The notes beneath the pieces were generated by a model. That model had not been told where the DNA came from, did no database searches, and worked only from the letters and a program-made list of their open reading frames with translations. Positions 21,233-30,357 of a stretch of DNA of 64,000 nt are shown here, one piece after another. The DNA comes from Sinobacterium caligoides (GTDB lineage: Bacteria > Pseudomonadota > Gammaproteobacteria > Pseudomonadales > Sinobacteriaceae): contig NZ_RKHR01000010.1 of NCBI RefSeq assembly GCF_003752585.1, positions 18,561-82,560 of the forward strand, written 5' to 3'. Both the position numbers and the translations under genes were made by a program. How positions within the stretch are numbered: position 1 is the stretch's first letter; each line of letters begins with the position of its first letter.

Positions 21233-22096
21233 ATGAAAGTGCTGATACTAGATGATAATAGTCGGGTAGGAATGGAGTTGGTTCCGCTGTTAGTAAGCAA
21301 ACATTATCGTGTTGAGTTGCTAGGGCGTGAGCAGCTACTGGCCGATGATGAGGCGTTGGTGGCGATTAACCATCATAGCGTCGATGTTGTAGTGAATTGC
21401 TTTAACCTGCAGAGCCCTGAAGAGGGAGGACTGCAGGAGCATGATATTGAGTTGGTTACCCGTATCGCAGAGCTTTGTCAGCGTGAGCGCCTACCTTGTA
21501 TTCAGTTGTCGAGCGCGCAGGTCTTCTCGGTTAATTTAGCGCAAGGTTACATTGAGGGTGATGCACCGAACCCTGTGACTCGTGATGGCGAGATGTTGGT
21601 GAGGGCCGAGCAGGCGATGTTGAGGCTTTGTGATATCTCATTGGTGATGCGTGTGGGTTGGGTTTTTAGTGACAGTGGCGCGGGTGTCTTCGAGGATATG
21701 CTGATGCACCTCGAGACGGGCCGTGAACTTGTTGTTTATAGCGGTTTAGAGGGGTGCCCGACACCTGCGTCTGATGTGGCTAGGGTTGTTGTCGCCTGTG
21801 CCGAGCAGCTGCAGGCCGGAGCGGAGTGCTATGGCATATATCATTATTGCAGCTCTGATGTTACCAGCAGCGAGGACTTTACAGAGGCAATTATCGCCAC
21901 TTGCCAGCAGTACGGCCAGGTAGATCCTGAGAAGGTGAATATCAAGTCTGTGGATAACTTCCAGAAATACGGCGCCGTGCCGCACCCGGCACTTAAGTGT
22001 CTGCGTATATTGAATCATTTTGGGATAAAGCAACGTCCCTGGCGGTCTGTTATGGCAAGCTTGCTGAAAGATCGCTACAGCGCAACGACGGAGTAG
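21233..22096 (+). CDS. Degenerate RmlD-like (extended SDR) protein
   Basis: A 287-residue protein of the RmlD/dTDP-4-dehydrorhamnose reductase fold: an N-terminal Rossmann-like start (MKVLILDDNSRVGMELV), QLSSAQVF as in RmlD proteins, and LVMRVGWVFSD later. The glycine motif GxxGxxG is reduced to DDNSRVG. At the YxxxK position the sequence reads TRDGEMLVRAE, so the catalytic tyrosine and lysine appear absent. It is therefore probably not an active reductase; a binding or regulatory role is possible. ATG 21233 has AAGGTGG upstream; a GTG at 21218 is an alternative. It is four bases before moaB and probably in its operon. Confidence 0.7.
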   Translation: MKVLILDDNSRVGMELVPLLVSKHYRVELLGREQLLADDEALVAINHHSVDVVVNCFNLQSPEEGGLQEHDIELVTRIAELCQRERLPCIQLSSAQVFSVNLAQGYIEGDAPNPVTRDGEMLVRAEQAMLRLCDISLVMRVGWVFSDSGAGVFEDMLMHLETGRELVVYSGLEGCPTPASDVARVVVACAEQLQAGAECYGIYHYCSSDVTSSEDFTEAIIATCQQYGQVDPEKVNIKSVDNFQKYGAVPHPALKCLRILNHFGIKQRPWRSVMASLLKDRYSATTE

Positions 22097-22099
22097 GCT

Positions 22100-22630
22100 A
22101 TGTCGACAGAGATAATATCAAAGAGCTTAAAAGTGGCAGTATTAACTGTCTCAGATACACGTGATGAACAGACGGACAGCTCGGGGCGCTACCTGCAGAG
22201 TGTGGCTGCTGAAGCGGGCCACGAAGTCGTTGATAAGCGTATTGTCAAAGATGATATCTATGATATCCGCGCCGTCGTTTCGGCCTGGATTGCCTCTGAT
22301 GTGCAGGTTGTACTTGTCACCGGTGGTACTGGTTTTACGGGTAGAGACTCGACGCCAGAGGCTCTAATACCGTTATTCGATAAGAGGGTAGAGGGCTTTG
22401 GAGAGACCTTTAGGGCTATCTCTTATCACGACATCGGTACCTCGACAGTGCAGTCAAGGGCGGTGGCTGGGCTTGCTAATTATACCGTCGTATTTTGTCT
22501 GCCGGGCTCTACTGGAGCTTGCCGTACTGGCTGGGAAGGAATTATTAAAGAGCAGATAAACAGTGCGCATAGACCCTGTAACTTTGTCGGTGTACTTGAG
22601 CGTGATGGGGTGATGGGGCATACCCAATGA
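22100..22630 (+). CDS. moaB: Molybdenum cofactor biosynthesis protein MoaB (MogA fold)
   Basis: MoaB/MogA-family proteins adenylylate molybdopterin before molybdate insertion; the E. coli MoaB paralogue itself has an unclear role. The protein has 176 residues. Motifs are LTVSDTRDEQTDSSG (about residue 15), LVTGGTGFTGRDSTPEA and the C-terminal LPGSTGACRTGWEGII. The SG and GGTG regions bind the pterin in the family. The start follows the RmlD-like gene by 3 bases. The stop overlaps the moeA start (ATGA), so the two are translationally coupled. Confidence 0.9.
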   Translation: MSTEIISKSLKVAVLTVSDTRDEQTDSSGRYLQSVAAEAGHEVVDKRIVKDDIYDIRAVVSAWIASDVQVVLVTGGTGFTGRDSTPEALIPLFDKRVEGFGETFRAISYHDIGTSTVQSRAVAGLANYTVVFCLPGSTGACRTGWEGIIKEQINSAHRPCNFVGVLERDGVMGHTQ

Positions 22631-23838
22631 GTGCATCATGGACGGCCATTGAGACCGCATTGGCAACGCTTCTGAACGATGCTCCGCTAGTAACGGAGGC
22701 TGTTACCGTTAAGCTGGCAGATGCCGTTGGTAGGGTGCTGGCAGAAGATGTTGTAGCAGCGGTCTCGGTACCGCCTTTTGATAACAGTGCGATGGATGGC
22801 TATGCGGTGCGCGCAGGGGATCTTGCTGCTGGTGCTTCGGTGCGAGTCACTCAACGTATATCGGCGGGTTCCGTCGGTGTTGAGGTGGTGGCAGGTGAAG
22901 CGGCACGGATCTTCACTGGCGCGGCGATGCCGGCAGGGGCCGATGCGGTCTTGATGCAGGAAAAGGCCGTTGTCAGTGATAAGTGCTTGTCGACGACTAG
23001 TGTTATACCGGTTGGGAATAATATTCGCCGAGCAGGGCAAGACCTTATCGCTGGCGAGGTGGTGCTCCCGGCTGGCCACCGTTTGAGGCCTCAAGATCTA
23101 GGGGTATTGGCCTCTGTCGGTGTTGAATTGTTACAGATTCGACGCCCGCTAAAGGTGGCGCTACTTTCTACTGGTGATGAGTTGCGGGAGCCTGGGCAGG
23201 TTTTGCTACCAGGACAAATCTATAATTCGAACCGTTACACGCTGAGCGCTCTGCTGGGGCGATTAGATGTTGAGGTTGTCGACCTAGGAATTTGCCGAGA
23301 TACCGCTGAGGATACTGAGAGGCTGTTGCGCAAGGCCGCCGGGGCCTGCGACCTAATCATCAGCAGTGGTGGTGTGTCCGTAGGCGAGGAGGACCACGTC
23401 AAGGCTGAGGTAGAGAAACTGGGCGCGCTTAAATTGTGGAAACTGGCCATTAAGCCCGGCAAACCGTTGGCCTATGGTAAGGTGTTAGGCGTGCCCTTTT
23501 TAGGCTTACCTGGCAACCCAGCAGCAGTCTTTGTCACTTTCTGTCTAGTGGCTCGGCCCTATATTTTAACGATGCAGGGTTGCAGGGAAACTGCACCGCT
23601 TTCAGTCTTCTTGCCTGCTAATTTTACTGTCGCTAAGCCTGGGCGCCGACAAGAATATTTACGAGCGAAGATAGAGAGGGATGGGGGGACTGCCGTTGTT
23701 TCGCAATTCTCGAATCAGAGCTCGGGGGTATTGTCGTCAACGTCCTGGGCCAACTGTCTGGCTATTGTACCGATAGGCCAAGCGATAGCGGAAGGAGATA
23801 TGGTCGAGGTACTGCCTTTAGATGGCTTGCTTTGTTAA
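22627..23838 (+). CDS. moeA: Molybdopterin molybdenumtransferase
   Basis: MoeA inserts molybdate into adenylylated molybdopterin to give the active cofactor. The protein has 403 residues. Recognised segments are PPFDNSAMDGYAVRAGDL (about residues 49-66, the conserved DNSAMDGYA), FTGAAMPAGADAVLMQE, LSTGDELREPGQ and SSGGVSVGEEDHVK. The active-site region KPGKPLAYG..GLPGNPAAVFVTF is intact, followed by the domain IV barrel. It pairs with moaB; molybdoenzymes and the other moa genes lie outside the window. Confidence 0.95.
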   Translation: MSASWTAIETALATLLNDAPLVTEAVTVKLADAVGRVLAEDVVAAVSVPPFDNSAMDGYAVRAGDLAAGASVRVTQRISAGSVGVEVVAGEAARIFTGAAMPAGADAVLMQEKAVVSDKCLSTTSVIPVGNNIRRAGQDLIAGEVVLPAGHRLRPQDLGVLASVGVELLQIRRPLKVALLSTGDELREPGQVLLPGQIYNSNRYTLSALLGRLDVEVVDLGICRDTAEDTERLLRKAAGACDLIISSGGVSVGEEDHVKAEVEKLGALKLWKLAIKPGKPLAYGKVLGVPFLGLPGNPAAVFVTFCLVARPYILTMQGCRETAPLSVFLPANFTVAKPGRRQEYLRAKIERDGGTAVVSQFSNQSSGVLSSTSWANCLAIVPIGQAIAEGDMVEVLPLDGLLC

Positions 23839-23853
23839 TTGCTTATCTGTGAA

Positions 23854-23886
23854 CAAAAAAAGGCTGCGAAATCGCAGCCTTTTTTG
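23854..23886. terminator. Bidirectional terminator between moeA and fabB
   Basis: A run of A, AGGCTGCG, AAAT loop, CGCAGCCT, then six T. The perfect eight-pair stem with A and T runs on both sides serves the convergent moeA and fabB. Confidence 0.92.
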
Positions 23887-23897
23887 TGCTTGTCTAT

Positions 23898-25115
23898 TTA
23901 GTCGTTATAGCTTTGAAAGACTAGTGAGGCGTTAGTTCCGCCGAAGCCGAAGCTATTCGACATGATGCGTTCGAGCTTAACGTTGTCTTTGCGCTCTGTG
24001 ACGATTGGCATACCCTTAGCTTCTTCATCGAGAGTCTCGATATTGGCGGACGCGGTGATAAAACCATGCTCCTGCATAATGAGGCTATAAATCGCCTCCT
24101 GTACACCAGCGGCGCCAAGAGAGTGCCCCGATAGTGACTTTGTGGAGCTAATGTCGGGGAGGTTGTCACCAAAGGCTTGCTTCATCGCGCGTAGCTCTGG
24201 GATGTCGCCAGCCGGGGTGCTGGTGCCGTGGGCATTGATGTAGTCAACTGTACCGTCAACTGTGCTCAGTGCCTGTTGCATACAGCGTACGGCGCCTTCA
24301 CCGGAGGGGGCGACCATGTCGTAACCGTCAGAGGTGGCGCCGTAGCCGACAAGCTCGGCGTAGATCTTGGCGCCACGCGCCTTGGCGTGTTCCAGCTCCT
24401 CCAGCACGATCATGCCACCACCACCGGCGATGACGAAACCGTCGCGGTCGGCATCGTAGGCACGTGAGGCCTTGCTAGGGTCATCGTTACGCTTTGAGGA
24501 TAGTGCACCCATGGCGTCGAAGAGGCTGCTCATGGTCCAGTGCAGCTCCTCTGCGCCACCAGCAAATACAACATCCTGTTTGCCCAGTTGAATTTGCTCC
24601 ATCGCATTGCCGATGCAGTGTGCGCTGGTGGAGCAGGCTGATGAGATCGAGTAGTTGACACCCTTAATCTTAAAGGGGGTCGCTAGACAGGCGGATACAG
24701 TAGAGCCCATGGTCTGAGTGACGCGGTAGGGGCCGACACGCTTGATGCCTTTGTCGCGTAGGATATCGGCAGCCTCAGTTTGGCTGGCCGCAGAGGCGCC
24801 GCCAGAGCCAGCGATAATACCGGTGCGTACATTAGAAACTTGCTCATCCGTTAGGCCAGAGTCGTCGATTGCCTGTTGCATGGAGATATATGCATAGGCA
24901 GCGGCATCTCTCATGAAGCGGAGTTGCTTGCGGTCGATATGCTCTTTGAAGTCGATAACCGGGGTACCGCTGACGTGGCTGCGAAAACCCATCTCTGCGT
25001 GTACTTCGTTAAAGCTAATGCCAGAGCGTCCTTCGTATAACGACTCTTTGACGGCTTCTTTGCTGTTACCTAAGCAGGAGACGATGCCTATGCCTGTAAC
25101 TACAACTCTTCTCAT
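23898..25115 (-). CDS. fabB: 3-oxoacyl-[acyl-carrier-protein] synthase I
   Basis: FabB condenses acyl-ACP with malonyl-ACP and is the synthase needed to extend cis-unsaturated intermediates. The protein has 405 residues. The catalytic triad is visible: Cys in [15 protein letters not shown] (about residue 162), His in [12 protein letters not shown] and His in [15 protein letters not shown]. The C-terminus [14 protein letters not shown] is diagnostic. It starts [13 protein letters not shown]. It lies 63 bp downstream of fabA on the same strand, the fabA-fabB operon arrangement known in pseudomonads. Confidence 0.97.
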   Translation of the reverse strand: MRRVVVTGIGIVSCLGNSKEAVKESLYEGRSGISFNEVHAEMGFRSHVSGTPVIDFKEHIDRKQLRFMRDAAAYAYISMQQAIDDSGLTDEQVSNVRTGIIAGSGGASAASQTEAADILRDKGIKRVGPYRVTQTMGSTVSACLATPFKIKGVNYSISSACSTSAHCIGNAMEQIQLGKQDVVFAGGAEELHWTMSSLFDAMGALSSKRNDDPSKASRAYDADRDGFVIAGGGGMIVLEELEHAKARGAKIYAELVGYGATSDGYDMVAPSGEGAVRCMQQALSTVDGTVDYINAHGTSTPAGDIPELRAMKQAFGDNLPDISSTKSLSGHSLGAAGVQEAIYSLIMQEHGFITASANIETLDEEAKGMPIVTERKDNVKLERIMSNSFGFGGTNASLVFQSYND

Positions 25116-25178
25116 AACAAACTCACTTGTATAAATTAAATCAATGAGCGGCAGCCACTAAGGAGGTGCCGCAAAACC

Positions 25179-25712
25179 TTAAAAGTTGTCGGTAGAAGTA
25201 AATAGGCCAACACGAAGGTCTTTAGCGACATAGATTACTTCGCCATCGACAGAGACCGTACCATCGGCTATGCCCATAATTAATTTGCGTTCAATGACGC
25301 GCTTGAGCGTTAGGTGATAGGTGACCTTGCCTGCGGTGGGCAGTACTTGACCGGTAAACTTCAATTCGCCTACACCGAGGGCGCGACCACGGCCAGGGTT
25401 GCCTTTCCAGCCTAGGAAGAAACCAACCAGCTGCCACATGGCATCGAGGCCGAGACAGCCTGGCATCACTGGGTCGCCGGGGAAGTGGCATTGAAAGAAC
25501 CATAGGTCAGGGTTGATGTCGAGCTCGGCAATAACCTCGCCTTTACCGTACTCACCGCCGTCTACGCTAATATTAGTGACACGATCAACCATGAGCATGT
25601 TGTCTACTGGAAGTTGAGCGTTGCCGGGGCCGAACATGCGTCCGTGGCCACACTCGATAAGGTCTTCCTTAGTAAAGCTGTTTATGTGTGTTAAACCTTT
25701 CTTCTCGCTCAT
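25179..25712 (-). CDS. fabA: 3-hydroxydecanoyl-ACP dehydratase/isomerase
   Basis: FabA dehydrates 3-hydroxydecanoyl-ACP and isomerises the trans-2 product to cis-3, the branch point to unsaturated fatty acids. The protein has 177 residues in a single hot-dog fold. Motifs are [22 protein letters not shown], which contains the catalytic histidine and aspartate (about residues 75 and 89), and [17 protein letters not shown]. It begins [18 protein letters not shown]. First gene of the fabA-fabB operon, with a probable promoter at 25774-25801. Confidence 0.97.
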   Translation of the reverse strand: MSEKKGLTHINSFTKEDLIECGHGRMFGPGNAQLPVDNMLMVDRVTNISVDGGEYGKGEVIAELDINPDLWFFQCHFPGDPVMPGCLGLDAMWQLVGFFLGWKGNPGRGRALGVGELKFTGQVLPTAGKVTYHLTLKRVIERKLIMGIADGTVSVDGEVIYVAKDLRVGLFTSTDNF

Positions 25713-25773
25713 TTGCTTCTCTTGTTGTGCAGACGACGGAGACCCCGCCGTTAGGTAATCATAGTGAGGCGTT

Positions 25774-25801
25774 ATTGTAACCGTTTACTAGTGGCTGTCT
25801 A
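25774..25801 (-). promoter_or_regulatory. Probable fabA promoter with overlapping palindrome
   Basis: On the minus strand: TAGACA (25801-25796), a 16 bp spacer and TACAAT (25779-25774). The near-palindrome GTAACCGTTTAC (25777-25788, plus strand) overlaps the spacer and -10 edge and could be an operator. It does not clearly match the FabR or DesT sites I remember. Confidence 0.5.
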
Positions 25802-26023
25802 GTGGTGCAAATAATAGGACAAATCCTCGATAGGTAGTAGGTTTCATCGCCACTATTGTCGTTCTGAACAAAAAAATGCCCTCTTCCTCGGTGAAGCTTT
25901 AAGTTATTGATGTATTTGGGCCTAGGTGAATCAGTAAGACTCCATATATAATTACGGGGCTTATGTTAAAGAATGTAAATGTTACCTTGAGCTGAAAAGC
26001 TATTGACTGATCACGAGACTATT
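25802..26023. other. Intergenic region fabA / mannose genes
   Basis: The divergent gap between fabA and the algA-type gene spans 311 bp in all. Beyond the fabA promoter it holds a good -10 hexamer for the rightward gene (TATAAT, 25947-25952) without a clear -35. It has no convincing open reading frame. No sigma-54 -24/-12 motif was found, which matters because a sigma-54 activator (PrsR) is encoded nearby. Confidence 0.4.
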
Positions 26024-27436
26024 ATGATTCATCCTGTATTACTTTGTGGAGGCGTTGGCAGTAGACTCTGGCCTGTTTCTAGGGGGTTGTTTCCGAAGCA
26101 ATTTATTCGCCTGATGAGTGATCAATGGTCGATGTTGCAACAGACCCTAGGGCGTCTCGAAGGGTTAGAGCTTGCCCCGCCCATTGTCGTTTGTAACGAG
26201 GAGCATCGCTTTCTGGTGGCTGAACAGCTTCGTCAAATGGGTGTTGAAAATGCAGCGATCATTCTAGAGCCTGTAGGGCGAAATACCGCTCCAGCAGTGG
26301 CTTTGGCAGCGATGGCTGCACAGAAAAACGATGCAGAGGCGGTATTATTAGTGCTGCCAGCAGATCATGTAATAAAGCAGCCGACAATATTTCATCAGGC
26401 GGTGATGCAGGCTGTGGTGGCTGCGGAGCAAGGGCACTTAGCGACTTTTGGGGTTGTGCCGGAAGGGCCAGAGACGGGCTACGGTTATATTGAGCGGGGA
26501 GTCGAAGTGCTCCCAAATTGCTATAAAGTGACTCGGTTTGTTGAGAAGCCCGACCTGCCAACGGCGAAGTCCTATGTCCGCTCGGGGAAGTACGCGTGGA
26601 ACAGCGGTATGTTTGTCTTTCGGGCCGAACAGTTTTGCACTGAACTTGGGCAATTCTCACCCGAAATATTTCACGCCTGTCGTAAGGCTTATGATGACCG
26701 TGAGCATGACTTGAGTTTTATCCGTATTGACCGGTTGGCGTTCGAGCAGTGTCCCAGTGATTCGATCGATTATGCGTTGATGGAGAAGACAAACAATGCC
26801 GTAGTTATAGCGCTTGCGGCAGGCTGGAGTGACGTTGGCTCTTGGAGTTCATTGTGGCAGGTCAGTGAGCACGATGATGATAATAATGTTTGCAGGGGGG
26901 ATGTTATCACCCACAATGTTAGCAACAGCTATTTGCGTAGTGGCAAGCGGCTGGTGGCTGCGGTGGGCGTTGATAATCTAGTGGTGGTTGAAACAGAGGA
27001 CGCGATACTCGTCGCTAGTAAAGATCATGTGCAAGATGTTAAGCATATTGTCAGTCGGTTGAAGTCGGAGGTACGGCCTGAAACAGATCGCCATACACAG
27101 GTATTTCGTCCGTGGGGGAGCTATCAAGCTTTAGTGGCTGATCGGCGTTTTCAGGTGAAGCGGATTATTGTCAGCCCTGGTCAGACACTCTCCCTGCAGA
27201 TGCATCATCACCGTGCCGAACACTGGGTCGTGGTTAGTGGCACAGCCCACGTCACCTGTGGAGAGAAAGAGTTTATATTGACCGAGGATCAGTCCACCTA
27301 TATCCCCTTGGGGCATCAGCATCGACTGTCAAATCCAGGCGTTATTCCTCTTGAGTTGATTGAGGTGCAGAGTGGTAGCTACTTAGGTGAAGATGATATT
27401 GTTCGCTTTGAAGATATATATGGACGCTCTAAGTGA
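26024..27436 (+). CDS. algA: Mannose-1-phosphate guanylyltransferase / mannose-6-phosphate isomerase
   Basis: A bifunctional enzyme that makes GDP-mannose from mannose-1-phosphate and interconverts mannose-6-P and fructose-6-P. The protein has 470 residues. The N-terminal nucleotidyltransferase has LCGGVGSRLWPVSRGLFPKQF, the signature (GGxGxRLWP..PKQF), and FVEKPDLPTA. The C-terminal type II isomerase cupin has SLQMHHHRAEHWVVVSGTA with metal-binding histidines. It is the AlgA/ManC/XanB family; the exact polysaccharide is not revealed. ATG 26024 is preferred over TTG 26003, but the ribosome binding site is weak. A phosphomannomutase gene follows. Confidence 0.93.
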   Translation: MIHPVLLCGGVGSRLWPVSRGLFPKQFIRLMSDQWSMLQQTLGRLEGLELAPPIVVCNEEHRFLVAEQLRQMGVENAAIILEPVGRNTAPAVALAAMAAQKNDAEAVLLVLPADHVIKQPTIFHQAVMQAVVAAEQGHLATFGVVPEGPETGYGYIERGVEVLPNCYKVTRFVEKPDLPTAKSYVRSGKYAWNSGMFVFRAEQFCTELGQFSPEIFHACRKAYDDREHDLSFIRIDRLAFEQCPSDSIDYALMEKTNNAVVIALAAGWSDVGSWSSLWQVSEHDDDNNVCRGDVITHNVSNSYLRSGKRLVAAVGVDNLVVVETEDAILVASKDHVQDVKHIVSRLKSEVRPETDRHTQVFRPWGSYQALVADRRFQVKRIIVSPGQTLSLQMHHHRAEHWVVVSGTAHVTCGEKEFILTEDQSTYIPLGHQHRLSNPGVIPLELIEVQSGSYLGEDDIVRFEDIYGRSK

Positions 27437-27542
27437 GGCTGTGTGTTTATATTGCGTCAAGATATGCTTGGCTAGGCGCACCTCAAGGTGAGCAGCTTAC
27501 TGTGCCATCGTGATAAATTAATCATTGTGGATGAATGATGTT

Positions 27543-28895
27543 ATGAGTGAAAAACTGCTTTGCTTTAAGGCCTACGATGTGCGTGGGCGTATTCCTGATG
27601 AGCTTAACGAGGATATTGCCTACAGAATAGGTCGAGCCTACGCCGAGGTCGTACGTCCGAAGAAAGTTATTATTGGTTACGATATTCGCCTTAGTAGTGA
27701 GGCAATCTGTGAGGCGCTAACTAACGGCCTGCTCGATGCTGGGGTTGATGTGTTTTCTATTGGCTGCTGTGGCACGGAGGAGGTCTACTTCGCTACCTTC
27801 CATCGCGAGATGGATGGTGGCATTGCGGTGACGGCGAGTCACAACCCAAAAGATTACAATGGCATGAAGTTCGTGCGTGAAGGTGCCAAGCCAATTAGCG
27901 GCGATACAGGCTTGTTTGATATTCAAGCCTTGGCGGAAGCCAACGCATTCGCGGCAGTGGCGGAGCGGGGGGCGTTGTACCATATTGACACCCGCCCTGC
28001 GTATGTGCAGCATCTGCTGGGTTATGTTGACGCGAGCAAGCTGAAATCGTTGAAAATTGTTGCGACGGCGGGTAACGGTGGTGCGGGCATGGCTCTCGAT
28101 GCGATAGAGCCAGAGTTACCGCTCACATTTATTAAGCGGCATCATGAGGCCGATGGTAACTTCCCCAATGGTGTGCCTAACCCATTGCTCGAGGAAAACC
28201 GAGGTGTGACGAGAGAGGCGGTGATACGTGAGGGGGCTGATTTTGGTATAGCCTGGGATGGAGACTTCGATCGCTGTTTTTTCTTTGATGAGCATGGCGC
28301 CTTTATTGAGGGTTACTATGTCGTAGGCTTGCTCGCAGACGCTTATCTCGCTAAGCACCCCGGCGAGCGTGTCGTACATGATCCGCGGCTTACCTGGAAT
28401 ACTGTCGATATCGTTGAGGCAGCAGGAGGCGTCGCCATTGAATGTAAGACGGGCCATGCTTTTATTAAAGAGCGTATGCGTCTAGAAAATGCTATTTATG
28501 GCGGAGAGATGAGTGCGCACCATTATTTTAGGGAGTTTGCTTACTGCGATAGCGGCATGATTCCCTGGTTGTTGGTGGCGCAGTTGCTTTCAGAGAGTGG
28601 TAAGACTTTATCTCAATTGGTATCTGAGCGAGTGGCAGCATACCCCTGTAGCGGCGAGATAAACCGTACCGTGACGGATGCGAAGGTGTTAATAGAGGCT
28701 ATTGAGACGGTTTATGCGCCTGCTGCGGTATCGGTGCAGCACACCGATGGACTGAGCGTTGCTTATCAGGATTGGCGTTTTAATGTGCGCATGTCGAATA
28801 CCGAGCCGGTATTGCGTTTAAATGTAGAGGCGCGTGGTGACTCAGCCTTGATGAAGCAGAAAACGGCTGAATTGCTTGCCATTATAGAGGCTTAG
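27543..28895 (+). CDS. Phosphomannomutase
   Basis: An alpha-D-phosphohexomutase that converts mannose-6-P to mannose-1-P, feeding the preceding guanylyltransferase. The protein has 450 residues. Motifs are [12 protein letters not shown] at the start, the phosphoserine loop [14 protein letters not shown] (about residue 94), the metal loop DGDFDRC (about residue 239) and the sugar-binding loop GEMSAHHYF. The phosphate-binding loop is [17 protein letters not shown]. Overall it resembles CpsG/ManB more than AlgC. ATG 27543 is chosen; an in-frame ATG at 27531 is possible. It lies 106 bp after the algA-type gene. Confidence 0.93.
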   Translation: MSEKLLCFKAYDVRGRIPDELNEDIAYRIGRAYAEVVRPKKVIIGYDIRLSSEAICEALTNGLLDAGVDVFSIGCCGTEEVYFATFHREMDGGIAVTASHNPKDYNGMKFVREGAKPISGDTGLFDIQALAEANAFAAVAERGALYHIDTRPAYVQHLLGYVDASKLKSLKIVATAGNGGAGMALDAIEPELPLTFIKRHHEADGNFPNGVPNPLLEENRGVTREAVIREGADFGIAWDGDFDRCFFFDEHGAFIEGYYVVGLLADAYLAKHPGERVVHDPRLTWNTVDIVEAAGGVAIECKTGHAFIKERMRLENAIYGGEMSAHHYFREFAYCDSGMIPWLLVAQLLSESGKTLSQLVSERVAAYPCSGEINRTVTDAKVLIEAIETVYAPAAVSVQHTDGLSVAYQDWRFNVRMSNTEPVLRLNVEARGDSALMKQKTAELLAIIEA

Positions 28896-28903
28896 GAGGT
28901 AGT

Positions 28904-28936
28904 GCGAGCACCGGTGTTTTTTGTCACCGGCGTTCG
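28904..28936. terminator. Hairpin between phosphomannomutase gene and prsR
   Basis: CCGGTG pairs with CACCGG across TTTTTTGT, with outer GCGA and TCGC partly pairing. It lies between two convergent genes and may act as a terminator, although the T run is in the loop rather than after the stem. Confidence 0.35.
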
Positions 28937-28950
28937 CTGTGGCGATCTTG

Positions 28951-30342
28951 TTACAGGTCGGCAGAGGCGAGTGTTCGCATCGGTGAGTTGGGTATTTGGA
29001 TCTCGTACTTTTTTACTAGGTCATAGAGCGTAGGGCGGGTGATACCCAGCAGTTTAGCCGCTGCAGAGATGTTGCCCGCGGTGATATACAGCGCTTTATT
29101 GATTGCCTGTTTTTCCGCCTCATAGCGAACCTTCCTCAAATTGATGCTGAGGTCTTTGGTGGTCTCGAGGCAGAGATCAGCTGCCGATATTTTTTTGCCT
29201 TCGCACATGATGACGGCGCGTCGTATCTTATTCTCCAGCTCGCGGATGTTGCCGGGCCAGTTGTAACTCTCAATGGCGGCGGTGGCTTCGTTGCTGTAGC
29301 TGGTGATGTTGCGGCTCTGTTCCTCGCTGAAGCGCTGCAACAGGAATCTGGCGAGGAGAATCTTATCGCCACTGCGTTCACGTAGAGGCGGAATATTGAT
29401 CACCATTTCACTGATACGATAGTACAAGTCTTCACGGAAATCGCCGCTGCTAACCATGCTCTCAAGATCTTTGTTGGTGGCGCAGACGACCCTGACATCG
29501 ACGGCGATAGTCTCACGCCCACCGACGCGCTCAATTTCACGCTCCTGTAGGAAGCGCAGCAGTTTTGCCTGCAGCGGCAGCGGCATGTCGCCTATTTCGT
29601 CGAGAAATAAAGTGCCGTGATGTGCGGTCTCAACCTTACCGGGGGTGGTCTTATTAGCGCCCGTAAAGGCGCCGCGCTCGTGGCCAAATAGCTCACTCTC
29701 CATCAGTGCTTCCGGTACGGCGGCGCAGTTGATGGCGATGAAGCGCTCTTCGCGGCGCGGACTTGACTCGTGGATGGCTTTCGCCAGTACTTCCTTGCCG
29801 GTGCCGCTTTCTCCGAGCAAAAGACTGGTGATATTGGTAGGAGCTATCTTTTCGATGGTCTGACAGATGCGTAGCATCGCCGGGTCGGAGGCAATCAGTC
29901 CGTTGAGGGTGCTGGTGGACTGGCTGTGTAGTTTGCGATTCTGCTCTTCCAAATTGTAAATATGGAAGGCGCGGTTGACGATGAGATCAAGTGCTTCGGT
30001 GTTAACGGGCTTTTCATAGAAGTCGTAGGCGCCGAGGTCAACGGCGCGAAGGGCGTTCTCTCGCTCGTGATGACCGGTAACAACGATGATTTTGGTGTTG
30101 GGAGCCAGCGCCAGCGTCTCGCGGACGGTGGCGAAGCCCTCTTCGACACCTTCTTCGTCGGGCGGTAGCCCCAGGTCTTGTACGACGACGGCGGGTTCCT
30201 CTTTGCGGATGGCGGCGATTGCCGAGGGCCGGTCGCTGGCGAGGACGACATTATAGGAATCGAAATGCCAGCGTAATTGGCTCTGTAGTCCGATGTCGTC
30301 CTCTACTATCAGCAAGGTAGGCTTACTATTATTTTTATTCAT
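28951..30342 (-). CDS. prsR: Sigma-54-dependent response regulator, PrsR type
   Basis: A 463-residue NtrC-family activator. The receiver (about 8-125) has LLIVEDD, the acceptor aspartate in VQDLGLPPDEEG, and VTGH and EKP motifs. The AAA+ domain has LLLGESGTGKEVLAKAI (Walker A), the sigma-54 contact GAFTGA and a DEIGDMPLPLQAKLLRFLQ segment. The C-terminal Fis-type helix-turn-helix is ISAAAKLLGITRPTLYDLVKK. The receiver insert DEEGVEEGFATVRE and the adjacent PrsK point to the PEP-CTERM/EPS-associated PrsR family. It follows prsK by 15 bp. Targets are probably sigma-54 promoters elsewhere in the genome. Confidence 0.88.
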   Translation of the reverse strand: MNKNNSKPTLLIVEDDIGLQSQLRWHFDSYNVVLASDRPSAIAAIRKEEPAVVVQDLGLPPDEEGVEEGFATVRETLALAPNTKIIVVTGHHERENALRAVDLGAYDFYEKPVNTEALDLIVNRAFHIYNLEEQNRKLHSQSTSTLNGLIASDPAMLRICQTIEKIAPTNITSLLLGESGTGKEVLAKAIHESSPRREERFIAINCAAVPEALMESELFGHERGAFTGANKTTPGKVETAHHGTLFLDEIGDMPLPLQAKLLRFLQEREIERVGGRETIAVDVRVVCATNKDLESMVSSGDFREDLYYRISEMVINIPPLRERSGDKILLARFLLQRFSEEQSRNITSYSNEATAAIESYNWPGNIRELENKIRRAVIMCEGKKISAADLCLETTKDLSINLRKVRYEAEKQAINKALYITAGNISAAAKLLGITRPTLYDLVKKYEIQIPNSPMRTLASADL

Positions 30343-30357
30343 GAGCTGATTCCAAGG

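Noticed and set aside
26003..26023. TTG start at 26003 for the mannose guanylyltransferase
   Set aside because: ATG 26024 starts closer to the usual family beginning (IHPVLLCGGVGSRLWP) and avoids extra residues.
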